DNA of 64,000 bases, taken from positions 1 to 64,000 of the forward strand of contig NZ_FOGT01000021.1 of NCBI RefSeq assembly GCF_900111295.1, in the 5' to 3' direction. This document shows, piece after piece, positions 46,290 to 55,014 of the stretch. Source of the stretch: Salipaludibacillus aurantiacus. Lineage in GTDB: Bacteria; Bacillota; Bacilli; Bacillales; Salisediminibacteriaceae. A program made the position numbers and the translations under genes. The notes under the pieces were generated by a model that did no database searches, had not been told where the DNA came from, and was given only the letters and a program-made list of their open reading frames with translations. Each line of letters starts with the position of its first letter. Positions within the stretch are counted from its first letter, which is position 1.

Positions 46290-47621
46290 TTAATTGTTTC
46301 CAGGAGGATTGGCTCCTCGGCCTGGGTGGTCCGGACTTCCAGGAGACCGTCCTTTCGTATGCTCTTCATACAACAGGTAGTCTTCTCTCACCTTATTAAA
46401 CTGCTCCAATCCGTCCTCCCATGAGGCTACAATCTCTTCAACCGGTTTTCCGTCTAATAGCTGCTGACGGGTTTCACCGTTTCCAATCAGGTTGTCGAAG
46501 AAAGAACTGCCATCCCACGTTTCGATGAATTCAAAGTCATCCGGGTATAACTCCAGCATTGTTGCCACAATGTGCAACCCAGTTTCTACAGGCTTAAACG
46601 CTTCGCGGTCGTCAATGTGAATTTGAATACCGTTGGACAGGTCTCCCGCATGCTTGGAAAAAGCAGGTGTAAAGGAAGCAGCACGGAACGTCACACCAGG
46701 CAGATCAAGTCCGTTTAACTCTGAAGCCAGCTCGGTGGAGTCCATATATGGAGCTCCAAGTAACTCAAATGGTTTCGTTGTGCCCCGTCCTTCTGAAGCA
46801 TTCGTCCCTTCAATGAGAGCAGCACCAGGGTAAACGAGTGCAGTATCCAGCGTCGGCATATTAGGTGATTGAAGCACCCAGTGAAGCGGAAGGTCATCGT
46901 AGTGCATCCAGCGCTCCCAGCCGTCCATTTCAACAACTTCAAGATCAGCGCCAATATCAAATTCCTCGTTGAAGAAGTAAGCTAATTCCCCAACTGTCAT
47001 ACCGTGGCGCAGTGGAATTGGGTACATACCAACAAACGATGTATAGTCTGGATCAAGGACTGGCCCTTCAACTTTTTCCCCGCCTATCGGGTTAGGACGG
47101 TCCAGCACCACAACTGGAATATCATTTTCCTCTGCCGCTTCCATCACATAGGCCATGGTGTAGATATAAGTATAAAATCTTGTCCCAACATCCTGAATAT
47201 CAAATAAGAGCACCTCTACATCCTCAAGCATGTCATCTGATGGTTTTCTCGTTTTACCGTAAAGACTGTAGACAGGCAGTCCAGTACGTTCATCAATGTA
47301 AAATTCAACATACTCTCCTGCCTGAGCATCGCCGCGCACACCGTGCTCAGGTCCGTACAGAGCTGTTAAATCCACTTCAGGATCTTCAAAAAGAATATCC
47401 ACGATACTGTTTAACTCCTGATCGACCCCTGTAGGGTTTGTAACGAGCCCAACTTTCTTGTTTTTAATGAGATCTATGTCATCTTCAAGCAGATTATCTA
47501 TTCCAAGAGCAAATTCTGTATCCTTTCCTTTCCCCGGATTATTCTGGGGACTTGCGACAGCTGTGGTCACATAAGACGTCAGCAACAAACCGGATAAGAG
47601 AACTAATAATTTTTTTTTCAT
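46290..47621 (-). CDS. namZ: Exo-beta-N-acetylmuramidase NamZ (DUF1343)
   Basis: Secreted enzyme that removes MurNAc from non-reducing ends of peptidoglycan chains (GH171 family, B. subtilis YbbC). Signal peptide ending near AVASPQ. DUF1343 core with GPEHGVRG (E92, the residue position assigned a catalytic role in the family), FDIQDVGTRFYTYIYTM and DRPNPIGG. The tail ends in a proline/glycine-rich stretch. Ribosome site AAGGAGGT. First gene of the second unit of the island; a 15-bp palindrome lies about 120 bases upstream. Confidence 0.93.
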   Translation of the reverse strand: MKKKLLVLLSGLLLTSYVTTAVASPQNNPGKGKDTEFALGIDNLLEDDIDLIKNKKVGLVTNPTGVDQELNSIVDILFEDPEVDLTALYGPEHGVRGDAQAGEYVEFYIDERTGLPVYSLYGKTRKPSDDMLEDVEVLLFDIQDVGTRFYTYIYTMAYVMEAAEENDIPVVVLDRPNPIGGEKVEGPVLDPDYTSFVGMYPIPLRHGMTVGELAYFFNEEFDIGADLEVVEMDGWERWMHYDDLPLHWVLQSPNMPTLDTALVYPGAALIEGTNASEGRGTTKPFELLGAPYMDSTELASELNGLDLPGVTFRAASFTPAFSKHAGDLSNGIQIHIDDREAFKPVETGLHIVATMLELYPDDFEFIETWDGSSFFDNLIGNGETRQQLLDGKPVEEIVASWEDGLEQFNKVREDYLLYEEHTKGRSPGSPDHPGRGANPPGNN

Positions 47622-47738
47622 TAGGAAATACCTCCTTGTGTTTGTAAAAACAGGACTGTCGTTGAGAAATTAATCTTAAGTTCTGTGTCGTTTATGTTGT
47701 GTTGCTATCACCCCGTTTCATTTTTTAATAAAAAAAAC

Positions 47739-47753
47739 TGAAATTTAATTTCA
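47739..47753 (-). promoter_or_regulatory. 15-bp operator candidate upstream of namZ
   Basis: TGAAATTTAATTTCA, a perfect palindrome with a single central base, identical to the copy at 54487. On the minus strand it lies 15-20 bases downstream of a possible promoter (TTGGTC, 18 bases, TATGAT at about 47780-47809), a position for repression. MurR is the natural candidate ligand. Confidence 0.65.
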
Positions 47754-47965
47754 AGACAAATACAATTTATCATACTAAAAACTAGTTGTATAGACCAACT
47801 TCCATAATCAATTTAAATTTACTAAAAATTAAGAAAAAAATTGTCGGTTTCTGTTACACGGGACTTTTGAGTGGTTCAAAGGGAGGAAAAGTAATCGGAA
47901 TTTAAGCTTGTAGAAGACGCTAAGACTTTGTCATCTTCGCATTAATTTGAAAGGGGTTTGAGAAA

Positions 47966-47996
47966 TTAAAAAAGAAGCTTCATGCACGAAGCTTCT
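47966..47996 (-). terminator. Terminator of the murK-murR transcript
   Basis: AGAAGCTTC and GAAGCTTCT (9 bp) around ATGCAC, followed by six T on the minus strand, directly after the murR stop. The remaining 47622-47965 holds the namZ promoter region. Confidence 0.9.
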
Positions 47997-47999
47997 CTT

Positions 48000-48839
48000 C
48001 TACCTTCCGCTCTTAAGGAAATTCATGGCCTTCGAGATTTCCTTTAAGTAATCGGAGGCAATATCGTATTGATCCGTCAGCACACTGACGAACAGAATAT
48101 CAATCATATGAAGCTGCGCCAGTCTTGAGGACGTTGCGCCGCTTCGAAACGGAGCCGGCACCTCCCGCGCCGCTGAAATGAACAAGTTTATATCCGCATT
48201 CGCTGCAATTGACGAATTACCGTAGCGTGTCAGGCTGATGGTTGTCGCTCCCCGTTCATTAGCCAGCTCCAGCATTTTCAGCGTCTCAAATGTTTCTCCG
48301 GAAAAGGATATGCCAAACACCACATCATCTTTCCCAACATTGGCAATATACATAGCTGCATTATGAATATCACTGAAATACGACACAGCCTTATTCATCC
48401 GTAAAAATTTCTGATAGGCGTCCTGCGCAATAATCCCCGATGCCCCCACTCCAAAAAAGTGCATTTTATCCGCATTCTGTAAGGCTTTAACTGCCGCACT
48501 GAGGGACTCATAATTAACCATTTCAGTGGTTTCAGTAATGGCCTGCAAGCCGTTATTTGTCACTTTTTTAACAATGGATTCCTGGGATTCACCAGGTTCA
48601 ATATTGCTATACTGGATATCTGAGGATTTTTGCAAATCACCTGTAATTCGCAGCTTCAGTTCCTGAAATCCTTTTAAACCAAGGGATTTACAGAGCCGGA
48701 TGACGGCTGCACTGCTTGTAGAACTTAATTCCCCCAGTCTGGTGGCCGTACAATGAATGGCTTCATGCGGCTGCGCTAATATAAACTCTGCAATTTTTTT
48801 CTCAGACGGAGGCAGCTTATTTTTTATCTCATTTAACAT
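48000..48839 (-). CDS. murR: MurR-type RpiR/SIS transcriptional regulator
   Basis: N-terminal winged helix (about 1-75, EKKIAEFILAQPHEAIHCTATRLGELSSTSSAAVIRLCKSLGLKGFQELK) and C-terminal SIS sugar-phosphate domain (about 110-250, MHFFGVGASGIIAQDAYQKF and VFGISFSGET). The likely effector is MurNAc 6-phosphate, by analogy with MurR. It is last in the leftward kinase-etherase-ABC transcript. GTG 48884 is an in-frame alternative; ATG 48839 follows GGTGG at good spacing. Confidence 0.85.
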   Translation of the reverse strand: MLNEIKNKLPPSEKKIAEFILAQPHEAIHCTATRLGELSSTSSAAVIRLCKSLGLKGFQELKLRITGDLQKSSDIQYSNIEPGESQESIVKKVTNNGLQAITETTEMVNYESLSAAVKALQNADKMHFFGVGASGIIAQDAYQKFLRMNKAVSYFSDIHNAAMYIANVGKDDVVFGISFSGETFETLKMLELANERGATTISLTRYGNSSIAANADINLFISAAREVPAPFRSGATSSRLAQLHMIDILFVSVLTDQYDIASDYLKEISKAMNFLKSGR

Positions 48840-48996
48840 TACAAGTCCACCGGAAAATGAATTAGTCGTTTCCGTCAATGTCACTCACCCTCTCACGATC
48901 TGACTGACCCCTGCCACTATCAAGTCAAAGGTATACGGATGATTCCACTATAAAACCCGGGACACTTTGATAGTAGGAAAGTCACTTACACTTAGT

Positions 48997-49896
48997 TTAT
49001 CCTTTTATAGCCCCTTCTGTCATGCCTTTCGTAATTCTGCGCTGGAAAATGGCATATAAAATAATGACTGGAATAATGGCAATTGTTAAACTGGCAAACA
49101 ACGTTCCCCATGCATTTGTGTATTCCGCTTCCCTTCTAATGAAATCAACGGCCAGACCTAACGTATAGTTCTCCCTTGATTGTAAAAAGATCAAGGCCAT
49201 GAAATATTCATTCCAGAATTGGATCGCGTTCATAATGGTAACTGTTATGATACCTGACATGGATAATGGCGTAATAATTTTTAAAAGAACACCATAAGGG
49301 GACATACCGTCAATAGCTGCTGATTCCTCCAGTTCCCGTGGAATGGAGCTCATAAAAGTGGTCAGCACAAAGATACTGAACGGCAGCTGTGACACCGCGT
49401 ATACGAGTGTAAGCCCGAATATATTATCAAGAAGATTAAATTGCATTAATAAGAAAAATAATGGAATCCAGCCTAATACCATAGGAATCATCATGGCAGA
49501 TATATATAAGTTAAAGATCAATGTGCTGCCCCGGAACACCATCCGTTCCAACGCATAGGACGTAGGAATAGCGAGTACGAGCGTTAATAACGCACCTAAA
49601 ACTGTGACGATCAAACTGTTAAAAACGCCCGTATCAATATTATAATTTTGCCAGGAATCTATAAAATTGTTAAAATTAAATTCTGCAGGTAGCCCCCACG
49701 GATTTGCGTAGATTTCTGCATTTGATTTAAATGCCCCTATAATCATCCATGTGATGGGATAAAGAACGGCCAATGACCATAAAACGAGCGGCAGTCGGAT
49801 TAATATTCGTTTCGATACTGGCTGTTTCGTTTCCCGTTTTAATGCTGTTTTGAGCGGTCCAGTCTTCGTTAATGACGTATTCGTTTCAATTTTCAT
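48997..49896 (-). CDS. CUT1 sugar ABC permease (second)
   Basis: Membrane subunit of the MalG type with six helices and the EAA loop EESAAIDGMSPYGVLLKIITPLSMSG near residue 195. Pairs with the permease encoded just upstream (22 bases). N-terminal 30 residues are basic and cytoplasmic. Inferred substrate: MurNAc or a muropeptide-derived sugar, from the etherase and kinase in the same operon. Confidence 0.9.
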   Translation of the reverse strand: MKIETNTSLTKTGPLKTALKRETKQPVSKRILIRLPLVLWSLAVLYPITWMIIGAFKSNAEIYANPWGLPAEFNFNNFIDSWQNYNIDTGVFNSLIVTVLGALLTLVLAIPTSYALERMVFRGSTLIFNLYISAMMIPMVLGWIPLFFLLMQFNLLDNIFGLTLVYAVSQLPFSIFVLTTFMSSIPRELEESAAIDGMSPYGVLLKIITPLSMSGIITVTIMNAIQFWNEYFMALIFLQSRENYTLGLAVDFIRREAEYTNAWGTLFASLTIAIIPVIILYAIFQRRITKGMTEGAIKG

Positions 49897-49918
49897 TGGA
49901 TCCCCTCCTTTTCAATAC

Positions 49919-50812
49919 CTAATATTGAACTTTTTCTCTGCGAAGTAATATTTGCAGTAAAAAAACCGTTACAAGTGATAAAACGAGAATCATAACCCCA
50001 ATGGCCGCACCATAGCCGAAGTTATACTGTACAAATGCCTGCTGGTACAAATACGATCCCATAACGTGGGTCGAGTTGTTCGGTCCGCCACCTGTCATAA
50101 CCTGTACGAGAATGAAAGACCCATTCAGTGTAGTAATCACTATGTAGAGAATGGATACTTTGATTTGCGGCCAGATCAACGGCAGGGTTACCTTCCAGAA
50201 CTGCTGCCATTCCGTCGCACCATCCAGTTCAGCAGCTTCGTAATAGCTTTTCGAAATGGTTCCTATTCCGCCCATTAACATGAGCATAAACAATCCGATC
50301 CCCGCCCATACAGAAGGAAAGACGATTGACGGTAACGCCCACGTTTCACTGCCGAGCCAGGGCCGGGTCAGATTTCCGAGCCCCACAAATTCAAGAGCAG
50401 AGTTTACAAGACCTAAGCTCGGATTGTAAATAAATGTCCACAGGATCCCGATCACAACAACAGACATAATGTTCGGGAAGAAAAAGATAATCCGGTAAAA
50501 GGGCGCCTCTTTAATCTTCAGCTGCATAATAGCAACGGCGAAGAATGTCGCCAGGATCATAATACCGAACACCTTCGTGACCACCAGGAAATAATCATGC
50601 ATGATCGTTCTGGGTATAATCGAATCGTTAAACATCCTGACATAATTACTCAAACCTATAAATTCCATATTCGAAGCCGAGCCTGACCATCTGAAAAAGG
50701 AATAATAAAGCCCGCTGACTAAAGGGTAGAGTGTAAATATGGCAAACAGTAAAAATGTCGGTACTAAGCAAAATGCCAAAAATAAGTATTTTTGTTTCTT
50801 TGTCTGTACCAT
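49919..50812 (-). CDS. CUT1 sugar ABC permease (first)
   Basis: MalF-type subunit with six hydrophobic segments and EAA loop YEAAELDGATEWQQFWKVTLPLIWPQ. ATG 50812 is preferred to the GTG at 50821 because AAGGGAG lies at the right distance. No ATPase gene is in the operon, so a shared MsmX-type ATPase elsewhere is probably used, as for other Bacillus CUT1 importers. Confidence 0.9.
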   Translation of the reverse strand: MVQTKKQKYLFLAFCLVPTFLLFAIFTLYPLVSGLYYSFFRWSGSASNMEFIGLSNYVRMFNDSIIPRTIMHDYFLVVTKVFGIMILATFFAVAIMQLKIKEAPFYRIIFFFPNIMSVVVIGILWTFIYNPSLGLVNSALEFVGLGNLTRPWLGSETWALPSIVFPSVWAGIGLFMLMLMGGIGTISKSYYEAAELDGATEWQQFWKVTLPLIWPQIKVSILYIVITTLNGSFILVQVMTGGGPNNSTHVMGSYLYQQAFVQYNFGYGAAIGVMILVLSLVTVFLLQILLRREKVQY

Positions 50813-50971
50813 AATGATCACTCCCTTCTTATGTATACAACAATGAACAAGTAAAAACTTATGATAGTAAGAATGAGTCCTTATTAAAAAACTTTGGTTT
50901 CGCCAAGTCTAAGCAGGGCCTTGGATTTTTTATACTTTAGCCCTTTAGCAAAGTTAAATTTAAAGTATAAA

Positions 50972-51020
50972 TAAAGATATGGAATGCAAAGACGTCACTT
51001 TGCCTTTACATTCCATACTT
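50972..51020 (-). other. Hairpin between binding protein and permease genes
   Basis: GGAATG..CAAAG..CTTTG..CATTCC can pair across 50973-51017 with an internal bulge and lacks a U-run. Such hairpins often protect the binding-protein message. The rest of 50822-51047 shows nothing else. Confidence 0.4.
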
Positions 51021-51047
51021 ATTTTTTCAAAAATCGATTAATAGTCT

Positions 51048-52421
51048 TTATTCACCACGGTAATCTGCAGTGGCATTTTCAGCTTCTTCTATAAACTCAT
51101 CCAGGGATTTATTTCCGAGCATAAGAGATAGAAGTGAGTTTCCAATCGGTGTCTCCAAATCAGCACTCATTGGGTGCGGTCTGTGATAAATCTGAACCTG
51201 GTCCGGGTCATTAATCATGTCGTTCGCTTCGATTAAATACGGCGGAACATTCTCATTTTCAGAAAGGTCCACACCTTCAAGGTTCATGATGGCCCCTGTG
51301 TGCTCAGAGAATGCTGTTGCATATTCCTGAGTAAACACAAATTCCACAAACGCTTTTGCAGCTTCAGGGTTCTCTGCATTCTCAGCTATAGCGAGCGGAC
51401 GCAAATCCGGAACGATAGCAAATGGCTCACCGGCATCCTGCAGAGGTGATGGAATAAAACCAAATTCGAAGTCATCCGGCACATCGTTAGCCATTTCATT
51501 CGGAAGCCAGAAACCTACCGGAATAAAGGCATTGTCACCAAGAAGGAAATTCATCTGGGACTGTGTATGGTTGAATGCTCCGAAACCATCATCAATATAG
51601 CCTTCCTCCTGCATCTGAACGACCTTTTCCATCGTCTCTACAACTTCGTCTCTTTCCCAGACACCTTCTTCACCACGTACGATATCTGCCAGTAATTCAT
51701 CTCCGCCGGCAGCTCCAAAGGCAGGTGTCAAAACCCCTCTTAAAAAGTAATAAGGGTGCTCACCAGTGGTGACGAATGGTGAGATATCTTCATTGTCCTG
51801 AATCTCACCCATTGTATCCATGTAGCTGTCAAAATCAGAAGGAACCTCATAGCCTTCCTCTTCAAACTTGGCACGGTTATACCACGTCCCCCATGTATCA
51901 AATACTAAAGGTATGCTGTAAATTTCACCATCGTAAGAAGCAGGTTCAACGATAAGGTTATCCAGTAACGGTGAACCGTCCTCTGAATCCACATCATTAA
52001 TCCAGTCTGTCAGGTTCATTAGCTGACCATCATCTACCATTTGTGTTTCACTTGAGCCTGCCCCGTCAATATAAACCACATCAGGTGGATCATCCGACAC
52101 CCAGCGGGATCTCATCTCATCATTGATATTCGGACCTGCATGCTCAACTATGGTGACATCCGGGTATTCCGCCTGGAAATCTTCAATGACTTCTTTCCAC
52201 CAGGAGTCACCATATCCGCCTACAAAATACTGGATTTCCAGTTCACCCGATATATCGCCATTTCCTCCGCTGGCATCATTATTGGAACCGTTGTTTTCCT
52301 GATCGTTTCCACCCTGGCCACCTGCTTCTTCATTGTCGCCGCCGCATGCTGCCAACAACCCCACTGAAAGTAATACAGTACCAGCCATTAAAGCCGGTTT
52401 ATTAAGAAAATACTTCTTCAA
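51048..52421 (-). CDS. CUT1 ABC sugar-binding lipoprotein
   Basis: Lipobox GLLAAC (lipidated C26), then an acidic N/G/D linker and a solute-binding protein type 1 fold (about 60-455; LEIQYFVGGYGDSWWKEVIEDFQAEYPDVTI). Captures the sugar outside the membrane. The high D+E content suits a salty or alkaline habitat. It is the third gene of the operon, and the large gap before the permease suits its higher expression. Confidence 0.9.
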   Translation of the reverse strand: MKKYFLNKPALMAGTVLLSVGLLAACGGDNEEAGGQGGNDQENNGSNNDASGGNGDISGELEIQYFVGGYGDSWWKEVIEDFQAEYPDVTIVEHAGPNINDEMRSRWVSDDPPDVVYIDGAGSSETQMVDDGQLMNLTDWINDVDSEDGSPLLDNLIVEPASYDGEIYSIPLVFDTWGTWYNRAKFEEEGYEVPSDFDSYMDTMGEIQDNEDISPFVTTGEHPYYFLRGVLTPAFGAAGGDELLADIVRGEEGVWERDEVVETMEKVVQMQEEGYIDDGFGAFNHTQSQMNFLLGDNAFIPVGFWLPNEMANDVPDDFEFGFIPSPLQDAGEPFAIVPDLRPLAIAENAENPEAAKAFVEFVFTQEYATAFSEHTGAIMNLEGVDLSENENVPPYLIEANDMINDPDQVQIYHRPHPMSADLETPIGNSLLSLMLGNKSLDEFIEEAENATADYRGE

Positions 52422-52501
52422 GATAATATCCCCCTTAGCTATAAATGATTTATTATGAAACGTATAGAAGATCAGAACATCCTCTTTACGGTTTCAAAAA
52501 G

Positions 52502-53416
52502 TTATTTGAATTTTTGCGCATACAGAATGGCACCATCCACGTAACCGTCTGCCTGAGTGATCGCTTCTGTTGCTTTTTCAAACGTGACGCCTGCTTTGAT
52601 CATAATAATTGCCGGTTTCACTTGATTATTGGCAAGGAGCAGAGTTTTTTCAGCTTCACCGTAGGTCACATCCGTGATCTCCATAATAATCCGCTTCGCC
52701 CGTTCCATCAGTTTGTGATTACTGGCATGGACGTCCACCATAAGATTCCCATAAACCTTGCCCATTTTTACCATCACAGTTGTACTAATCATATTCAGCA
52801 CCATTTTATGGGCCGTTGCGGCTTTCATGCGCGTCGACCCAGTTAAGATTTCAGAGCCGACAATTACTTCTATTGGACAGTCCGCTAACAGACTGATTTC
52901 CGACTGTTCATTACATGATAGGGAAACTGTATAAGCTCCGATTGTTTTGGCATATTTCACTGCACCTATAGGGTAAGGTGTGCGACCGCTGGACGTGATC
53001 CCTACCACAACATCATTGGTGGTCAGACCCTTTTCCTTTAAATCCAACGCACCTTGCGACTCATTGTCTTCTGATCCTTCGACAGCTTTAATAAAAGCAT
53101 TTTCCCCGCCGGCCATCACTGTCTGAACCATGTGGGGAGGCGTCATAAATGTTGGTGGACACTCTGATGCATCGATAACACCTAATCTGCCGCTCGTCCC
53201 AGCCCCCACATAAAACAGACGGCCGTCTTTTCTGAAAGAATCATAGATGTGAGTAACCGCTTTGTCTATAGTGGGCAATACTTTTTCCACAGCACCAGCT
53301 ACTTTTTTATCTTCATTATTAATGGTCTGCAGAATCTCCATGCTCGATAAGCGGCTTAGGTTCATGGACTGAGGGTTTCTGCTTTCTGTAGTGAGTTTTG
53401 AAAGTTCTTTTTCCAT
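52502..53416 (-). CDS. murQ: N-acetylmuramic acid 6-phosphate etherase
   Basis: SIS-domain lyase that splits the lactyl ether of MurNAc 6-phosphate to give GlcNAc 6-phosphate and D-lactate. Family landmarks: LTTESRNP at the start, VGAGTSGRLGVIDASECPPTF, GSEDN, ITSSGRTPY, STRMKAATAHKMVLNMISTT. ATG 53416 follows AGGTG; GTG and TTG codons upstream are in frame. Cytoplasmic. It lies 26 bases after the kinase gene. Confidence 0.95.
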   Translation of the reverse strand: MEKELSKLTTESRNPQSMNLSRLSSMEILQTINNEDKKVAGAVEKVLPTIDKAVTHIYDSFRKDGRLFYVGAGTSGRLGVIDASECPPTFMTPPHMVQTVMAGGENAFIKAVEGSEDNESQGALDLKEKGLTTNDVVVGITSSGRTPYPIGAVKYAKTIGAYTVSLSCNEQSEISLLADCPIEVIVGSEILTGSTRMKAATAHKMVLNMISTTVMVKMGKVYGNLMVDVHASNHKLMERAKRIIMEITDVTYGEAEKTLLLANNQVKPAIIMIKAGVTFEKATEAITQADGYVDGAILYAQKFK

Positions 53417-53441
53417 ATTCAACACCTGACTTTTTTTGACG

Positions 53442-54410
53442 TTAATTCACGTTTTCTCTAGCTAGTAAAGCCGCCCCATAGGCCGGCGACCTGTAAGCGG
53501 ATTCATAAATGCCCAGTTGTTTAGATTCAATATTGCGTTTAAATTTGTTCGTTAAATCTTTTGAGTGCGTAAAAATCGAGCCCGTTGTCATTACTGGAGT
53601 CCGGTCATGGAATGCAGGGCATTTTTTGTGCAGACTTTCCACATGAAGCGTTAATTCATCAGCCGCTTCGTAAAGAATGTCTCTGGCAACGTCATCACCT
53701 TGATCAGCAGCTTCCATAACGTGTCTGGCCAGTCTGGCAATCTCTTTTTTCTCCGGTTTAGTTCTGTATATGTATCTGATAAGTTCCTTAGGATGAGCGA
53801 AGTCCAGGTAATCGAGGATTGCATGGCTGAGTAAAGTGTCCTCTCCTCTGGCATCATAAGCCTTAACTATACTTTTAAGCGCATGCATGCCGATTTGATG
53901 CCCGCTTCCTTCATCACCTAATATATGGCCCCACCCCCCGCTTCTAAATACATCTCCTGCAGAATCTGTTCCAATTGCACTAGAGCCTGTGCCGGAGATC
54001 ACGAGAATTCCTTCGTTAACCTCAGGAGGCAGTGCCCCTCGAAGTGCAATATACGAATCGGAATGAATACTGAAGGCTGAATTTTCAGAAAAATTAAGCT
54101 CGGAAAAAATCTGTTGAAATAATGTTTCAACTTCCTGCTCGTCTTCTGTTCGTCCTACGCCTGCTAAACCGCAGCTGACTGCTCTTATGTCATCAGGCTT
54201 TACGGAATAGGATGCCATCCCATGAGCGATAAGGCCCTGAAGCCGTTTTTTCATTTCAGTAAATCCTACGACGTAAGGGTTTGTGGCTTCCCCGATTACC
54301 ATCATAGATTCGGAGTTTTCAGTTTCACCATGAGAGGAAAACGCGTTGACATGTTTAAACAAACACGACGTTTTCGTTCCCCCGCCATCAATACCAATTA
54401 CATAAGCCAT
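53442..54410 (-). CDS. murK: BadF/BadG-family sugar kinase (probable MurNAc kinase, MurK-like)
   Basis: ASKHA-fold kinase with the phosphate-binding motif GIDGGGTKTS at the N-terminus, a second glycine-rich motif VISGTGSSAIG and GGWGHILGDEGSG. Related to N-acetylglucosamine kinases and to Clostridium acetobutylicum MurK, which phosphorylates MurNAc and GlcNAc. As murQ follows directly and no PTS MurP is present, it most likely makes MurNAc 6-phosphate from imported MurNAc. The exact sugar is inferred. First gene of the operon, with a strong promoter. Confidence 0.82.
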   Translation of the reverse strand: MAYVIGIDGGGTKTSCLFKHVNAFSSHGETENSESMMVIGEATNPYVVGFTEMKKRLQGLIAHGMASYSVKPDDIRAVSCGLAGVGRTEDEQEVETLFQQIFSELNFSENSAFSIHSDSYIALRGALPPEVNEGILVISGTGSSAIGTDSAGDVFRSGGWGHILGDEGSGHQIGMHALKSIVKAYDARGEDTLLSHAILDYLDFAHPKELIRYIYRTKPEKKEIARLARHVMEAADQGDDVARDILYEAADELTLHVESLHKKCPAFHDRTPVMTTGSIFTHSKDLTNKFKRNIESKQLGIYESAYRSPAYGAALLARENVN

Positions 54411-54440
54411 ATATTACCTCCACCGGGGTGATATGGGTTT

Positions 54441-54469
54441 ATTATAATGCCGGTGAATTATCGTGTCAA
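54441..54469 (-). promoter_or_regulatory. Sigma-A promoter of the murK operon
   Basis: Minus strand: TTGACA, 17 bases, TATAAT, an exact consensus promoter 31 bases upstream of the kinase start. Confidence 0.85.
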
Positions 54470-54486
54470 TATATTTTAATATGTAT

Positions 54487-54501
54487 TGAAATTTAATTTC
54501 A
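54487..54501 (-). promoter_or_regulatory. 15-bp operator candidate upstream of murK
   Basis: TGAAATTTAATTTCA, identical to the copy upstream of namZ. Here it is centred about 28 bases upstream of the -35 box, a position that suits activation or DNA looping rather than simple blocking. Confidence 0.65.
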
Positions 54502-54610
54502 TTTAAGAGGAGGAACGTTCTTAATAGCCCAGTATCTCATACATATTTTGTTTGGAGATCCGCTTCGGATGTTTCATTTGGATCTATTTCGTTTCTACTT
54601 TGCCTAACGT

Positions 54611-54877
54611 ATTGATTCTACCTTAATATCAGCCATGCAATTAAGATGTTTAGTAGCTGTTTTAATTTTTTTGGAATCTGGAGTTAGGTTCACCGGAATA
54701 AACATGGAATTCGAGGATATAATTTTGGAACTCTACCGTATAAATGCGTCACTCTACGTTATAAAGTGGGAACTCTACCGTATAAATTTGAAACTCTACC
54801 TTATAATCGTCTAACTCTACCATATAATCGTCTAACTCTACCATATAACAATTTTCGACAAATTTCGCCCCGCCCCT
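54611..54877 (+). repeat. 268-bp direct repeat, right copy, with 21-bp array E
   Basis: Same arrangement as 43959-44226: degenerate sigma-D promoter (GCTGATAT in place of GCCGATAT), then six conserved units with cores 54731, 54752, 54773, 54794, 54815 and 54836, and the anchor CAATTTTCGACAAATTTCGC. The array part is nearly identical between copies; most differences are in the promoter-side half. Confidence 0.9.
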
Positions 54878-54936
54878 TCTTTCACCTCTCTCCACAAAAT
54901 CCGCCCAACCCCGAACCTTCCTCACCTTCCGCACCC

Positions 54937-54964
54937 AAAAAAGGAGCCAGTCCTCACTGGCTCC
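54937..54964 (-). terminator. Terminator of the lipase-like gene
   Basis: GGAGCCAGT and ACTGGCTCC (9 bp) around CCTC, with a U-run on the minus strand from AAAAAA at 54937-54942. Confidence 0.85.
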
Positions 54965-55014
54965 TCAAACTCAACCTTGGACGGACTTAACCGTCCCACA
55001 TCTCAAACTGTCAC

